Shown here: piece by piece, positions 44,182 to 51,749 of the stretch
Position numbering within the stretch: the stretch's first letter is position 1
How the letters are laid out: every line of letters begins with the position of its first letter
NCBI GenBank assembly: GCA_001510275.1
Contig: LFEY01000007.1
Span: 1 to 64,000, forward strand
Length of the DNA: 64,000 bases
Origin: Thaumarchaeota archaeon casp-thauma3
Lineage (GTDB): Archaea; Thermoproteota; Nitrososphaeria; Nitrososphaerales; Nitrosopumilaceae
Direction of reading: 5' to 3'
Notes under the pieces: generated by a model
Database searches by the model: none
The model's input: only the letters and a program-made list of their open reading frames with translations
What the model was told of the DNA's origin: nothing
Made by a program: the position numbers and the translations under genes

Positions 44182-44832
44182 ATGCCAAACTTCGACAGTA
44201 CATGGGCTCGACAAGAGACCCAAAGTGTAACTGGCAAACTACGAGATGCAGTAAAACCTCAAGGTGCATTAAAACCACGAATTCAAACTGCAGTAAACAA
44301 ACTACAAGTCCAAATCTCAAAAATGGACTCTATGTTAGGTAAACTGCACGAAAGAGACGCGCAACTCTTTCAGAGAGTCGTGACTGCAATGCAGCAACAT
44401 GATACTAGCACAAGTAGAGTTTTGTCCAACGAATTAGCTGAAATTCGTAAAGTTACAAAGATGCTCGGCAACGCAAGAATGTCATTAGAACAAGTTCAAC
44501 TAAGACTGACAACTATTCATGATCTTGGTGATGCTATGGTAGCAATTGGACCAGCGATGTCTACAATGAAGGGATTGAAGTCATCACTTGGAAGATTTAT
44601 GCCAGAAGCAGACGCAGAATTGAATAGCATGACCCAGACACTTAATGGACTTATGATGGATTCACTTGCAGGAGACTCATTTAACATGGAGTCTGATGTT
44701 TCAAGTGAAGAAACCGAAAAGATTCTTCAAGAAGCATCTGCAGTAGCTGAGCAACAGATAGGAGACAAATTCCCATCTGTACCATCCTCAATTGGACTTT
44801 CGTCTGGAACCTCTACTTCTACTTTTGAGTAG
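44182..44832 (+). CDS. cdvB: CdvB, ESCRT-III-like cell division protein (paralogue 2)
   Basis: A 216-residue Snf7-family protein, paralogous to that at 20285, with the same N-terminal basic segment, helical hairpin (LKPRIQTAVNKLQVQISKMDSMLGKLHERDAQLFQRVV) and acidic C-terminal helices ending in FPSVPSSIGLS. Codon use is richer in G/C than in paralogue 1 (for example GAC, CAG, CGA), which suggests higher expression. It would take part in the membrane-constricting polymer with other Cdv proteins. No MIT-binding motif is certain. Confidence 0.93.
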   Translation: MPNFDSTWARQETQSVTGKLRDAVKPQGALKPRIQTAVNKLQVQISKMDSMLGKLHERDAQLFQRVVTAMQQHDTSTSRVLSNELAEIRKVTKMLGNARMSLEQVQLRLTTIHDLGDAMVAIGPAMSTMKGLKSSLGRFMPEADAELNSMTQTLNGLMMDSLAGDSFNMESDVSSEETEKILQEASAVAEQQIGDKFPSVPSSIGLSSGTSTSTFE

Positions 44833-44882
44833 CTAGTTGGGAAAAGACGTTAGCCATTATTTTTATTTTAATTTTAAAAAAA

Positions 44883-46043
44883 CTATCCCAATAATTTTTC
44901 TTTAAAGGTCCATTTCTTGTTTAAAACAAAGTTTCCAAATGCTGCAGTCATTACAGCTAGAATTAGTGCTATAGGATACGATACCTCATTACTATCTACT
45001 AGGAAATAAACCATTCCTAGCTGTACTAAGGCACCTAATGAACTAAACATTGCAAACTTTCCATACTGGGAAATTGTCTTTTTTACTCTGAAATCACTAT
45101 CTTCAAACGTCCATGTTTTGTTTAAAATAAAATTAGTAGTAATTGATGCAATTATTCCTATAACGTTTGCATGTAAATACCACATATCAGATATTCCTCC
45201 AGTAAATAATAATGAAATCATATAATTTACAATAAATCCTGAAGCACCTACTGTGTAAAATCTTCCAGCCTTGGAAAGGAATTTTACTGATGAGCGTTTT
45301 TCTTGTTTTTCTAGTGGCTTACCATAACGATATAATTTCCAAACTGATCTGTAATAATCAAAAATAGTTTTGATACTTAGTTTACTAGAACCAAACTCTC
45401 TATTCTGAAAAGTATATGGAATCTCTTTGATTGTAACATCTTTTGTTTTTACTAGAATTTCTAAAAGAAACTTGTAACCTATTGCATCAATGTTTAATTC
45501 TTTGATAATACTTCGTTTGAATGCAAAAAATCCTGACATTGGATCCTTTGTATTAATTCCTAATCCTTTTTTTGCAATTAAAGTTGCAAATTTGCTCATG
45601 AGTTTTCTTTTTAATGACCACCCTTGAATTTTTCCACCTTTAATGTATCGTGATGCCACTGCAATATCATATTGATATTTTTTTATTGTTTCAATTAGTT
45701 TTGGAATAATTTGTGGTGGATGAGAGAAATCACTATCCATCACTACAATTGTATCACCTTTTGCTTGCTGAATTCCTTTAAGAATTGCAGAACCTAGACC
45801 ATCTTTGGCTTTTCTATGAATTATTTCTATTGTGTAATCAGCTATTTTTTTAACACTTTTCAAATAATCTTCTACTAACCTTCCAGTTCCATCTGGAGAA
45901 TTATCATCTACTACAATAGCTTCTGTAAGAATATTTTTTGGTAAATTCCGTGAAATTGTCTCTAAAACTCTGATGATATTTTTAGATTCATTGTATGTTG
46001 GAATAATTATAGAAACTTGACTAGTAGAATTATTTACTCTCAT
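44883..46043 (-). CDS. GT2 polyprenyl-phosphate sugar transferase fused to GtrA-like domain
   Basis: The 386-residue protein has an N-terminal GT2 domain (about 8-235) like dolichol-phosphate mannosyltransferase, with IPTYNESKNI, VDDNSPDGT (DDN at 43-45) and MDSDFSHPP, and a C-terminal four-helix GtrA-like membrane domain (about 258-380). Together they probably make and flip a polyprenyl-phosphate-linked sugar at the membrane, a donor for N-glycosylation by AglB, encoded at 59257. Conserved FILNKTWTFED and FVLNKKWTFKE segments show two repeats within the GtrA part. Confidence 0.88.
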   Translation of the reverse strand: MRVNNSTSQVSIIIPTYNESKNIIRVLETISRNLPKNILTEAIVVDDNSPDGTGRLVEDYLKSVKKIADYTIEIIHRKAKDGLGSAILKGIQQAKGDTIVVMDSDFSHPPQIIPKLIETIKKYQYDIAVASRYIKGGKIQGWSLKRKLMSKFATLIAKKGLGINTKDPMSGFFAFKRSIIKELNIDAIGYKFLLEILVKTKDVTIKEIPYTFQNREFGSSKLSIKTIFDYYRSVWKLYRYGKPLEKQEKRSSVKFLSKAGRFYTVGASGFIVNYMISLLFTGGISDMWYLHANVIGIIASITTNFILNKTWTFEDSDFRVKKTISQYGKFAMFSSLGALVQLGMVYFLVDSNEVSYPIALILAVMTAAFGNFVLNKKWTFKEKLLG

Positions 46044-46169
46044 TTACTGACCAACAAATTCAGTCTATATTAAAATTTTAATTCAATTAATCGTTCAAAC
46101 ATAGTTGATACATTTTGACCATTTAAAACAGGCATTTATACCTCATATTCGTTTTTAATCAACTAACGA

Positions 46170-46844
46170 TCAATATCTTGAAAAACCAATTTTTCTTGTT
46201 ATTCCAACCACTGAAATCAATAATACTGATAAAATTACTAGTGGTACAGGCATTTCTGGTATAGATCTATCTGGTGAAATAACATCACCCCATTTTGATG
46301 GACTTGGAATAATGTTTGGGTTTTCAAAATTAATACTAGGCCATGAATAAACTGTTTCAGAATTATAATCAAACACTGATGCATAAAATCCATAATTATC
46401 AGATCTTCCAATTAATTCAGTTGGAATTTTAAACTCATAGCTTGCATGAGGTATGTCACTGTATCTATCATTTTCATCTGAAAATCCACCAATTGCAATC
46501 ATGTCTTGATGATTTTTAATATTTTTTAAATAATTGTTTCTTGGTATCTTAGAATCACCTTGTAAAGTAATTCCAGTTTGTTTTCCTACTGCTGCAATGA
46601 AACAATAGTCATCAACATCTGGAATTTCTGATTTATTATTTTTAGTATCAAAACATATAATTGCTTTATCAACAATTCTTTCCATTTGTTTATCAGGTAA
46701 TACATCAAGAAATATAAATACAAATTCATCTTGGTGGGAAATTCTAAGATAAACATTATCTTCTTCTGTGTGAATTTCTTTTAAACTTGATTGCTTCCAT
46801 TCTCTTTCAAAAGTCCACTTGCCATCGAAAATTATATTATTCAT
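46170..46844 (-). CDS. Exported-type protein with C-terminal sorting-like signal, no signal peptide seen
   Basis: A 224-residue protein (ATG 46844) with a beta-rich domain that resembles thaumarchaeal CBM9/DOMON-like extracellular modules (FDGKWTFEREWK at the start, then EFVFIFLDVLPD and ICFDTKNN), and a C-terminal IPEMPVPLVILSVLLISVVG followed by a basic tail, like the PEF/PEFG-CTERM sorting signals of archaeal surface proteins. Such proteins should have a signal peptide, but none is seen here or in an upstream extension to 47006. The 5' end meets another gene head to head 16 bp away, so it may have lost its N-terminus. Confidence 0.55.
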   Translation of the reverse strand: MNNIIFDGKWTFEREWKQSSLKEIHTEEDNVYLRISHQDEFVFIFLDVLPDKQMERIVDKAIICFDTKNNKSEIPDVDDYCFIAAVGKQTGITLQGDSKIPRNNYLKNIKNHQDMIAIGGFSDENDRYSDIPHASYEFKIPTELIGRSDNYGFYASVFDYNSETVYSWPSINFENPNIIPSPSKWGDVISPDRSIPEMPVPLVILSVLLISVVGITRKIGFSRY

Positions 46845-46860
46845 TTCATTACTTTGGGTA

Positions 46861-47151
46861 ATGAATATTGGTTCTGGAGAAGAGTGTTCAGTACAAGACA
46901 GTACCAAATTAGGTAGAGGTGGATTATCAAGTGTACAGTATGATGACCAAACATTAAGAATCAAGTATAGCGGTCCTGATAGTTCATTTGAAAGATTCTC
47001 TATCACCTCAATTGATCCAATTGTAGGTAATTGGATAGTTACATTAGAGACTGAAGAAGGATTTATCCCAATGGCTCAAGCAGTTAAGGACTTGACTGTT
47101 AAAGTTAAACATAGAATAAACTCTGAGACAATAACTGTCTATTCAGATTAA
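46861..47151 (+). CDS. Hypothetical protein, possibly 5'-truncated
   Basis: The 96-residue frame from ATG 46861 encodes a beta-rich protein (LRIKYSGPDSSFERFSITSIDPIVGNWIVTLETEEGFIPM) with an amphipathic VKDLTVKVKHRINSETITVYSD end. A TTG at 46819 would add a short hydrophobic stretch like a signal peptide, but that part is antisense to the start of the neighbouring gene. No family is recognised. It overlaps the convergent glyS gene by 4 bp. Confidence 0.45.
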   Translation: MNIGSGEECSVQDSTKLGRGGLSSVQYDDQTLRIKYSGPDSSFERFSITSIDPIVGNWIVTLETEEGFIPMAQAVKDLTVKVKHRINSETITVYSD

Positions 47152-48605
47152 GGAAAAGCAACAGATTCAGAAAGAACTGAATCTATTTCAGATATACTAA
47201 TTCTAGTCTGTTCCATGGAATCTCTTTTTCTAATTGTTACAGTATTATCTTCTAATGTCTGATGATCAACTGTAACTGCAAATGGGGCACCAATCTCATC
47301 TAGTCTACGATATCTTCTACCTATTGCACCTGAATGATCCAAAAATGCATCAAACTTTCTTTTAATGTTTAGAAATATCTCATCTGTTTTTTCTTTTAAT
47401 CCATCCTTTTTGACTAGTGAAAGAATTCCTACATGAATTGGTGACAAATATGGCTTTAATGATAAAACTATTCTTTCATGCTCTTTGTCATTTTTTAATG
47501 AATGCTCCAAAATTGTATAAAGACTCCTATCAATTCCCATTGAAATCTCAAATACGTGTGGTAAAACCTTCTCATCATTATCCATTACTTCAAATTTTTC
47601 TTTACTCTTGTCTGCGTGACTAGATAAATCATAGTCTGCTCTATAGTTACATGCTACTAGCTCTAGCCATCCAATTGTAGTCTCTACTTCAAAATCAAAT
47701 GCAACTTTTGCATAAAATGCCCTTTCTTTATCTCCAAGCTTTCTGAATCTACTTTTTGAAATATCAATTCCTGTCTTTTCATAAAATTCAGTTAATATCC
47801 CCAAATAATATGCCACAAACTTGTTTGGAATAACTCCAGACTCTACTGCCTCTTTGCAAGTCATAGCAACTAGTTGAGAATCGGTTTGTACTCTAATTAC
47901 AGTATCTGCAATTTCTGCAAATTTTTCAACCTCATCTAGTTTTGAAGGATTGCAAAATACCTCAATTTCTGCTTGGTAAAATTCACGTAGTCTAAGAAGA
48001 CTCTGTCTTGGTGAAATTTCATTTCTAAAACTCTTTCCAACTTGACCGATTCCCAAAGGAAGTTTTCCTCGCATGGTCTTGTAGAGTCTAGGAAAATCTA
48101 CAAAGATTGATTGACATGTCTCTGGCCTAAGGTATGCTTCTTCTTCTTCAGGTCCAATACCAACTTTAAACATCATGTTGAATTTCTTTGTCTTTTCAAA
48201 GTCTCCTTTACACTTTGGACACTTTATGTTATTTTGTGAAATAGCATTATCAAATTCATCTAAACCTGCACTTTCAGGAATCTCAATTTGTGCAATCTCT
48301 GCAATTGTTTTATCTGCTCTAAATGTTGAATTACATTTTGTACATTTTATTATTGGATCAGCAAAGTTACTCAAGTGACCTGATGCCTCAAAAACTGATT
48401 TGGACATTATTTGAGAGCCATCAATCTCAAGCATCCCATCTCTTCTGATAAGCTCCCTTCTCCATAATTCAAGGAATTTATTTTTCAAACTAACTCCAGA
48501 TGGGCCATACTCCCAAAATCCAGCTTGCGCATCTCCGTAAACCTCACAGCTAGGAAAGTAAAATCCACGCTCAAGTGCTAATTTCATAACTGTTTCATAG
48601 TCCAT
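47148..48605 (-). CDS. glyS: Glycyl-tRNA synthetase (class II, dimeric)
   Basis: The 485-residue enzyme charges tRNA-Gly. It has the class II motif 1 region near residues 30-60, a zinc insert (IIKCTKCNST and KCPKCKGD, about 85-130), the motif 2 segment FRNEISPRQSLLRLREFYQAEIEVF (about 193-217) and motif 3 GIDRSLYTILEH near residue 370, then the anticodon-binding C-terminal domain. This is the eukaryote/archaeal-type GlyRS. A tRNA-Gly(CCC) gene lies about 7.5 kb away. Confidence 0.95.
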   Translation of the reverse strand: MDYETVMKLALERGFYFPSCEVYGDAQAGFWEYGPSGVSLKNKFLELWRRELIRRDGMLEIDGSQIMSKSVFEASGHLSNFADPIIKCTKCNSTFRADKTIAEIAQIEIPESAGLDEFDNAISQNNIKCPKCKGDFEKTKKFNMMFKVGIGPEEEEAYLRPETCQSIFVDFPRLYKTMRGKLPLGIGQVGKSFRNEISPRQSLLRLREFYQAEIEVFCNPSKLDEVEKFAEIADTVIRVQTDSQLVAMTCKEAVESGVIPNKFVAYYLGILTEFYEKTGIDISKSRFRKLGDKERAFYAKVAFDFEVETTIGWLELVACNYRADYDLSSHADKSKEKFEVMDNDEKVLPHVFEISMGIDRSLYTILEHSLKNDKEHERIVLSLKPYLSPIHVGILSLVKKDGLKEKTDEIFLNIKRKFDAFLDHSGAIGRRYRRLDEIGAPFAVTVDHQTLEDNTVTIRKRDSMEQTRISISEIDSVLSESVAFP

Positions 48606-48636
48606 TGTTATATTCCCTTAATCATTGCATAAATTT

Positions 48637-49476
48637 CTACGCAAATTCCTTTGCCTTTTTAACATTCTCAAAGTCATCTCTGTCATCATCAATTGGAGTC
48701 TCTAAAATTATAGGAATTTTCTGCTTGTTGGCAAACTTTACAATAGATGCAATGCCTTTTTCTCCAATCCCTCCTAATCCTAAATGATAGTGTCTATCAA
48801 GATTACATCCAATATCCCCTCGGGCATCATTTAGGTGAAGAATTTTTAAATTTTTTATTCCTACGTATTTATCAAATTCCTTAAAAGTCTCCTTTACTTT
48901 TGCTTCAGTTCTCAAATCATATCCTGCAACAAATGCATGACATGAATCAATACATATACCAAATTTTTTTGCAGGTTTTAATTGATTAAAAATTTCTCCC
49001 AACTGTTTGAAATTAGAACCAACAGAGTTTTTCTGACCTGCAGTATTCTCTAATAGAATTATTACATCATTTTTTGTTTGTGCAGCTTTTGTCAAACCTT
49101 CTATTAGTTTCTTAATTCCAGCTTCATCACCTGTTCCCAAATGACTGCCAAGATGTGTTACAAGGTATGGTATTCCTAACTGTGCACATCTTTTAGTTTC
49201 ATCAATCAAAGTCTTTACAGATTTTTCAAATCCTTCTTCTTTTGGAGTAGCAAGGTTTGGCAAATATGGCATATGTGCACAAGTTGCAAGTCTATCAATT
49301 TTACTTGCTTTTAGTTTTAATTTAAAATTAGAAATATCATCTTTATTGAGTTCTTTTGCATGCCAACCTCTTGGATTTCTTGTAAATATCTGAAATGCAG
49401 AGCATTTTCTTTCAACAGCATTATCTACTGCTTTATCAATTGATCCTGCTATTGAGACATGACAGCCGATCTGCAT
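48637..49476 (-). CDS. nfo: Endonuclease IV (AP endonuclease)
   Basis: Nfo cuts abasic sites in base-excision repair. The 279-residue TIM-barrel enzyme starts at ATG 49476 (MQIGCHVSIAGS); a longer frame to 49518 is not used, as homologues begin with this segment. Zinc ligands are visible: HLGSHLG, LENTAGQ with Glu, CIDSCHAFVAGYD, HLNDARGD and HYHLGLGGIG. Together with nth in this window it makes a basic repair pair. It diverges from the primase genes. Confidence 0.93.
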   Translation of the reverse strand: MQIGCHVSIAGSIDKAVDNAVERKCSAFQIFTRNPRGWHAKELNKDDISNFKLKLKASKIDRLATCAHMPYLPNLATPKEEGFEKSVKTLIDETKRCAQLGIPYLVTHLGSHLGTGDEAGIKKLIEGLTKAAQTKNDVIILLENTAGQKNSVGSNFKQLGEIFNQLKPAKKFGICIDSCHAFVAGYDLRTEAKVKETFKEFDKYVGIKNLKILHLNDARGDIGCNLDRHYHLGLGGIGEKGIASIVKFANKQKIPIILETPIDDDRDDFENVKKAKEFA

Positions 49477-49561
49477 ATTTGTCCATTTTCTTAAAACATA
49501 ATTTAAACCAGCGTCCAAACTTCAAAACCAGATTTTTAAGTAAATTATGTGAACCACTATT

Positions 49562-50587
49562 ATGCTTGAACTTGGACAAGACGAAATTGCAAAGTATCCA
49601 TTCTTAGCAGATGCTGGTCAATACCTCAAAGATAAGGGATTCACGCTTGAACAGTTTGGAGTAGATCCTGATCTAAAACAGCTAGTTGAGAAGGCATTTG
49701 AGAGAATTCAGGTTGCAGCAGATGGAAAAATATACAAATCTGATCTAATTGGAGACCAAGTCTCAAAAGAGGCAGCGCTTCCCAGAGAAGTTTTCTCGTT
49801 TCTTTTGGCAATAGTATTATTGAAACTAAGTGGTATGCATACTCTAATCAAACGATTTGCACTTGCAGAGGCAAGGCGTGCAGAAAAATATCTTGAAAAA
49901 GATCTGGCAAACATTTCAGATGTGTCAAAAAAAGAATTAGCAATTAAAGTAATTAATGATCTCTTTTCAGTTCAAGTTGAGAAACTTGATGACTACTTTG
50001 TTATTTCTATATCTGATTATCTAAAACATTCAATTAATTTTCATGAAAGAGAATGGAAACTAATCAACAGACATGTAGAAAATGGACAAGTCTTTCTTAC
50101 TCCACACGAAACAGTTCGATTGATAAGAAAAGAATTGGGAACATACATCAATTCAAAAATTATTAATGCAAAAACACCTACAATGATTCCTGGTTTTGAA
50201 GATTCTGTAAACAAACTTGTTTCACTGTCAAAAAAATTTGTAACTTTTACTGTAACTACTGGAGAATATCCACCATGTATTAAACATGCAATTGAAGTAC
50301 TTGAAAAAGGTGAAAACCTTCCACATTCTGGAAGATTCATGTTAGCCACATTTCTGCTCTCACGGGGCCAATCCGTAGAACAAGTTGCACCATTGTTTAA
50401 AAATGCCCCTGATTATAACGAACGAGTTACACTTTATCAACTAAATCACTTGGATGGAACTTCTGGAAGTGGTATAAAATACTCTTGTCCTTCTTGTGAG
50501 AAATTAAAAACACAAGATCTATGTTTTGCTATACCAGAATGTGATAACATCATTAACCCACTACAATTTGGAAAGAAGAGAAAGTAA
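49562..50587 (+). CDS. priL: DNA primase large subunit PriL
   Basis: PriL partners PriS in primer synthesis. The 341-residue protein has the helical N-terminal part and the C-terminal Fe-S domain, with candidate Cys ligands at CIKHA (about 238), CPSCEKLKTQDLCFAIPEC (about 306-324). The last nucleotide of its stop is the first of the priS ATG (TAATG), so the subunits are translationally coupled. Confidence 0.93.
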   Translation: MLELGQDEIAKYPFLADAGQYLKDKGFTLEQFGVDPDLKQLVEKAFERIQVAADGKIYKSDLIGDQVSKEAALPREVFSFLLAIVLLKLSGMHTLIKRFALAEARRAEKYLEKDLANISDVSKKELAIKVINDLFSVQVEKLDDYFVISISDYLKHSINFHEREWKLINRHVENGQVFLTPHETVRLIRKELGTYINSKIINAKTPTMIPGFEDSVNKLVSLSKKFVTFTVTTGEYPPCIKHAIEVLEKGENLPHSGRFMLATFLLSRGQSVEQVAPLFKNAPDYNERVTLYQLNHLDGTSGSGIKYSCPSCEKLKTQDLCFAIPECDNIINPLQFGKKRK

Positions 50588-51708
50588 TGCAAGAAGCTGA
50601 CATTAAATTCCTAGAGGATTCATTCAAAAAATATTATTTTGAGCATTTTGATCTAATTAAAGTGCCTGAACGTACTTTTGAAAGAGAATTTGGTTATCAA
50701 AAATTCAATTCTGGAATGACTCGCCATATCTCAGTAAAAGATGACAAGGAATTACATCTATTATTAATGAAAAATGTTCCCTCTGATGTCTATTGTTCCA
50801 ATGCATATTATTCATTTCCTAATTTACCAATGAACGAAAAAGACTGGAAAGAAGCAGATTTAATTTTTGATATAGATGCAAAAGATCTTAATTTATCCTG
50901 CAGAGAAAGTCATACAGTATCAATATGTAGTGAATGCAATCAAGTTTCCAAGAATTCTAAACATTGTTTAAAATGTAATTCTACAAAAATAGAAAAAAAA
51001 TCACTACCCTGCAAAAATTGCATTGACTCCTCAAAAACTGAAGTATCTAAACTATCTGAGATTTTAATTAATGATCTAGCAGTATCTCAAGAAAACATTC
51101 ATGTCTATTTTTCTGGCAATGAAGGATTTCATGTTTATGTGTATGATTCACAATTCCAACAAATTGGTTCTAGAGAAAGATCAGAACTTACAGATTATAT
51201 TATGTTTAATGGAATTATTCCTGAAACATTTGGAATGAAAAAATTCAAACCAAATCGTTCATCTTTTCCAGATTTTAATGAAAAGGGATGGAGAGGAAGA
51301 TTCTCTAAACAAGTATTTGGTTCTAAATCAAAACGCCCAAAAATTATCTCAGAATTATTTGCAAATGGTTATCCTTCTTTCCAAAAAACTCTTGATGATG
51401 TCTCAGAAAAAATTGGGGTAAAAATTGATCCTAATGTAACTATGGATATTCATAGAATTTTTAGATTACCTGGTTCTATTAACAGTAAAAGTGGTCTGAC
51501 AAAAATTCTCTGTAAAAATTTAACTAAATTTGATCCATATTCTGAAGCATCTTTTCTTAGTGATGAATCTGTAGAAGTTTTTGCAAACTGTCCAATAGAA
51601 TTTTCTCTTAAAAACAAAAAATTTGGTCCATTTATCAACGAAAAAGTGACTCTTCCAACATTTGCAGCAGTCTATATGATTTGTAAAAAACTAGCAATAA
51701 TAGCTTGA
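50587..51708 (+). CDS. priS: DNA primase catalytic subunit PriS
   Basis: The 373-residue catalytic subunit has the metal-binding DID at residues 95-97 and SGNEGFHVYVYD (about 173-184) with the catalytic His. A zinc-binding insert with six Cys (CRESHTVSICSECNQVS, HCLKC and LPCKNC, about 105-145) is longer than the usual zinc knuckle of archaeal primases. The gene is coupled to priL by a TAATG overlap. Confidence 0.93.
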   Translation: MQEADIKFLEDSFKKYYFEHFDLIKVPERTFEREFGYQKFNSGMTRHISVKDDKELHLLLMKNVPSDVYCSNAYYSFPNLPMNEKDWKEADLIFDIDAKDLNLSCRESHTVSICSECNQVSKNSKHCLKCNSTKIEKKSLPCKNCIDSSKTEVSKLSEILINDLAVSQENIHVYFSGNEGFHVYVYDSQFQQIGSRERSELTDYIMFNGIIPETFGMKKFKPNRSSFPDFNEKGWRGRFSKQVFGSKSKRPKIISELFANGYPSFQKTLDDVSEKIGVKIDPNVTMDIHRIFRLPGSINSKSGLTKILCKNLTKFDPYSEASFLSDESVEVFANCPIEFSLKNKKFGPFINEKVTLPTFAAVYMICKKLAIIA

Positions 51709-51749
51709 TTTTGCTGGTAAGACATTAATTTACCAAATCACAACGAAAT

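Noticed and set aside
46845-47006. N-terminal extension of the minus-strand gene ending at 46170
   Set aside because: The added 54 residues look like a reverse-frame shadow of the plus-strand gene and give no signal peptide.
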